From Propionivibrio sp. (GTDB taxonomy: Bacteria > Pseudomonadota > Gammaproteobacteria > Burkholderiales > Rhodocyclaceae): a stretch of 16,533 bases of DNA. The translations under genes were made by a program, and so were the position numbers. Position 1 is the first letter of the stretch. Each line of letters opens with the position of its first letter. The stretch spans positions 1 through 16,533 of the forward strand of contig JAGNOM010000023.1 in the NCBI GenBank assembly GCA_017990155.1, written 5' to 3'. The notes under the pieces were generated by a model. It made no database searches. It worked only from the letters and a program-made list of their open reading frames with translations, and was not told where the DNA came from. Below, one piece after another: positions 14,567 to 16,533 of the stretch.

Positions 14567-15265
14567 ATGCAAAACGCCGACCAGAACGAACTCGACAAAT
14601 TCAGCCAACTCGCGCATCGCTGGTGGGATCCGCACAGCGAATTCAAGCCGCTGCATCAAATCAACCCGCTTCGTCTCGCGTGGATTGACTCGCTCGCGAA
14701 CATCCCGGGCAAGAGAGTACTGGATATTGGCTGCGGCGGTGGAATCCTGTCGGAGAGCATGGCCGTAAAGGGCGCCACAGTCACGGGCATTGACCTCTCA
14801 AACAAGGCACTGGCGGTCGCGCGCCTTCATCTCTTGGAGAGTGGGAATACGGTCGAGTACCGTGAAATATCGGCAGAACAGCTCGCCGGCGAGTCGCCTG
14901 CCAGTTATGACGTCGTCAGTTGCATGGAAATGCTTGAGCACGTACCCAATCCGGCCAGCACGATCGCCGCTTGCGCAGCGCTTGTGAAACCGGGGGGCCA
15001 TGTATTCTTCTCGACGATTAACCGCAACGCTAAAGCCTACCTGCTGGCGGTGATCGGCGCCGAATACGTGCTCAAGATGCTTCCGAAAGGAACGCACGAC
15101 TATGCAAAATTCATCAAGCCTTCCGAACTCACGCGCTGGTCAAAGAGCGTCGGCCTTGAGCCGCAAGAGCTCATCGGCCTGACCTACAACCCGATCACAC
15201 AGCGCTACAGCTTGGGACGTGACACGTCGGTCAACTATCTGCTCCATGCTGTGCGGGCAATCTGA
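14567..15265 (+). CDS. ubiG: Ubiquinone biosynthesis O-methyltransferase UbiG
   Basis: UbiG carries out both O-methylations in ubiquinone synthesis, using S-adenosylmethionine, in the cytoplasm near the membrane. The 232-residue protein begins with the family-typical ELDKFSQLAHRWWDP and PLHQINPLRLAWI. The SAM motif VLDIGCGGGILSE (51-63) and TGIDLS (73-78) follow, then SCMEMLEHVPNP (118-129) and KPGGHVFFSTINRN. It ends with the YNPITQRYSLGRDTSVNYLL region. Length is normal. ATG 14567 has no strong ribosome site (GGACC about 10-15 nt upstream). In many relatives ubiG is followed by gph (phosphoglycolate phosphatase); here the next gene is rlmJ on the other strand. No separate promoter is evident after the ompA terminator. 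Confidence 0.96.
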   Translation: MQNADQNELDKFSQLAHRWWDPHSEFKPLHQINPLRLAWIDSLANIPGKRVLDIGCGGGILSESMAVKGATVTGIDLSNKALAVARLHLLESGNTVEYREISAEQLAGESPASYDVVSCMEMLEHVPNPASTIAACAALVKPGGHVFFSTINRNAKAYLLAVIGAEYVLKMLPKGTHDYAKFIKPSELTRWSKSVGLEPQELIGLTYNPITQRYSLGRDTSVNYLLHAVRAI

Positions 15266-15321
15266 CCGTTAGCTTGTTCCGCTCCGGCGTTGCCCTACCA
15301 CAAAAACCGGCAGCGCTTCAG

Positions 15322-16167
15322 TCAACTCTCCTTCTGTTCCAGAGAGAAGCCAGCGCCGCTATCCAGACCGAGCGCTGAAACGAGATAAGGCATCACGCCG
15401 GCCAATGTATCGTGCAAAGTCCACGGCGGATTGAGAACGAAAAGGCCGCTACCGTGCATGCCAAATCCGTCCTTGGCCGGTTCTTTGACGCGCAAGGTGA
15501 CATGTAGCCAACTCTTCGCGGGGAGATTTTTCAGGCGACCAGGAAGTTCGTGCGCATCCAGGCGCGTAAGCTGCGGATACCAGAGCATGTACGTACCGCC
15601 GGGGAAACGTGACAAAGCTTCCTTCAACGCCTTGAAAACACGATCGTAATCCTGCTTCTCCTCGTAAGACGGATCAATCAGCACCAATGAACGACGAGGA
15701 GCCGGCGGTAGGAGCGCTTTGAGTCCTGCAAATCCATCCGTTGGATCGACAATAACCTGCTTGCCGGCGTCTTTGAAGTTCTCCTGCAGCAGACGCGCAT
15801 CCTTGCTGTGGAGTTCAAACAGTCGCAACCGATCCTGGTCACGCATTGTCCACAACGCGAAATGTGGGGACCCGGGATAAACCAGCAAGCGGCGGTCCGA
15901 ATTCAAGCGGCGTACCAGATCAACGTAATCGGCCAACGGCTTCGGCAGGTCGGTGCGCCCCCACAATCGACCGACTCCATCCTTGTACTCTGCCAGTTTT
16001 GCCGCATAGCCCGAATCCAGTGCGTACGCACCGGCACCCGAGTGCGTATCGATATACCAAAAGGGTTTTTCCTTTTGACAGAGATACCGGGTCAGCTGGA
16101 TCAGAACAAGGTGTTTGAGAACGTCGGCGTGATTGCCGGCATGAAATGCGTGGCGATAACTCAGCAT
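15322..16167 (-). CDS. rlmJ: 23S rRNA (adenine(2030)-N6)-methyltransferase RlmJ
   Basis: RlmJ methylates N6 of A2030 in 23S rRNA before subunit assembly. The 281-residue product matches the family throughout: MLSYRHAFHAGNHADVLKH at the start, FWYIDTHSGAGAYAL (36-50, SAM motif I) and YPGSPHFA (97-104). After these come RLRLFELH (113-120), the catalytic motif LIDPSYEEKQDY (163-174) and FVLNPPW (243-249) near the end. The usual DPPY motif reads DPSY here (Asp165, Ser167, Tyr168). The ATG at 16167 has no clear Shine-Dalgarno sequence. The gene converges on ubiG, with 56 nt between them and no obvious terminator. It lies 121 nt after a small unrelated gene on the same strand. Confidence 0.95.
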   Translation of the reverse strand: MLSYRHAFHAGNHADVLKHLVLIQLTRYLCQKEKPFWYIDTHSGAGAYALDSGYAAKLAEYKDGVGRLWGRTDLPKPLADYVDLVRRLNSDRRLLVYPGSPHFALWTMRDQDRLRLFELHSKDARLLQENFKDAGKQVIVDPTDGFAGLKALLPPAPRRSLVLIDPSYEEKQDYDRVFKALKEALSRFPGGTYMLWYPQLTRLDAHELPGRLKNLPAKSWLHVTLRVKEPAKDGFGMHGSGLFVLNPPWTLHDTLAGVMPYLVSALGLDSGAGFSLEQKES

Positions 16168-16288
16168 GATTGGAATACATCAGAAATACGCTGCGCGGAA
16201 GCGTGGCGGAAACCCACGCGCCTGAAATTGTCACCGCTCGCCGCGGAGACGAGCGCATGACGGCTGAAGCAATTGACTGCGCTAAAGC
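16168..16288 (-). other. Gap upstream of rlmJ with two short inverted repeats
   Basis: The 121 nt hold GCGTGG/CCACGC (16201-16219, 6-bp stem, 7-nt loop) and GCTCG/CGAGC (16236-16254, 5-bp stem, 9-nt loop). Neither is followed by a T-run on the minus strand, so they are not clear terminators. I see no convincing promoter for rlmJ. Confidence 0.3.
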
Positions 16289-16468
16289 TCAATCAGGGTT
16301 TCCCGCTGCGCCCACATTCGCTTCAGCATTCTCGGACGGGTCGTTCTGATCATCTTCGCCTTCGCCCGGCTTCTTGCCGGCGAGCTTGCGCTGACGCTTC
16401 TCTTCCTGTTTTCGCTTCTTTTCCAGATCTCTCTGTCGTTTCTCGAATGAATAATTAGGCTTGGCCAA
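16289..16468 (-). CDS. Small, highly charged conserved-type protein of unknown function
   Basis: A 59-residue protein, MAKPNYSFEKRQRDLEKKRK at its start, with a strongly basic, lysine/arginine/glutamate-rich first half that should form a helix or coiled coil. The second half is acidic and disordered-looking (GEGEDDQNDPSENAEAN). I recall short proteins with a KPNYxFEKRxR start in other beta- and gammaproteobacteria, annotated as hypothetical; no function is known to me. The chosen start is TTG at 16468, because AGGGA at 16480-16476 lies 7 nt upstream and the protein then starts MAKPNY. An earlier in-frame TTG at 16489 would add seven residues and has no ribosome site. Its composition suggests a nucleic-acid or ribosome partner, but this is only a guess. 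Confidence 0.7.
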   Translation of the reverse strand: MAKPNYSFEKRQRDLEKKRKQEEKRQRKLAGKKPGEGEDDQNDPSENAEANVGAAGNPD

Positions 16469-16475
16469 AATTTTG

Positions 16476-16480
16476 TCCCT
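16476..16480 (-). promoter_or_regulatory. Ribosome binding site deciding the TTG start of the small protein
   Basis: Read on the minus strand, AGGGA is followed by CAAAATT and then TTG (16468-16466), a 7-nt spacing. This is a better site than anything before the other in-frame start at 16489. Confidence 0.6.
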
Positions 16481-16533
16481 GATCAGCAAGAATGCCGAAT
16501 GTAGCTTGCATTAAAAATGCCGTTCAGCCCTCG

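Noticed and set aside
1..16533. Search for CRISPR arrays, insertion sequences, prophage, tRNA and toxin-antitoxin or defence genes
   Set aside because: No spaced direct repeats, transposase motifs, tRNA-like folds or defence domains were seen; every long frame is accounted for by housekeeping genes.

Overview
The window looks like chromosomal core DNA of a betaproteobacterium, most likely a member or relative of the Rhodocyclales. The grounds are the gene order gyrA-pheA-hisC-tyrA-aroA-cmk-rpsA-ihfB-lapA-lapB-rfaE1-hldD, the LPS heptose genes, the short barrel-less OmpA protein followed by ubiG, and the GC-rich codon use. The genus is not certain. I see no insertion sequence, prophage, CRISPR array, toxin-antitoxin pair, tRNA or rRNA.

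Positions 1-13008 hold eleven tightly spaced genes, all on the minus strand, read from right to left. First comes gyrA (DNA gyrase A), then an aromatic amino acid block: pheA (chorismate mutase/prephenate dehydratase), hisC (aminotransferase), tyrA (prephenate dehydrogenase) and aroA fused in frame to cmk (EPSP synthase plus CMP kinase). Next are rpsA (ribosomal protein S1) and ihfB (IHF beta), which end at an intrinsic terminator. The last set is lapA-lapB (control of LPS assembly) and rfaE1-hldD (ADP-heptose synthesis for the LPS core). hldD runs off the left edge, so only its first 179 codons are present.

Positions 13009-13823 form the one long non-coding stretch. It carries a likely gyrA promoter (minus strand), a likely ompA promoter (plus strand) and possible remnants of small reading frames. 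To its right are ompA and ubiG on the plus strand, separated by a strong intrinsic terminator. rlmJ (23S rRNA methyltransferase) and a small, highly charged conserved-type protein, read from a TTG start, lie on the minus strand.

I did not find a new multi-gene system. The points most worth a second look are inside housekeeping genes. The AroA half of the fusion has Ser101 where Pro101 is usual, a position known for glyphosate tolerance. GyrA has Met87 where E. coli has Ser83, the main quinolone-resistance position. Also notable are the near-linkerless AroA-Cmk fusion, the absence of serC between gyrA and pheA, a structured rpsA leader without a good ribosome binding site, and a terminator hairpin directly in front of lapA.
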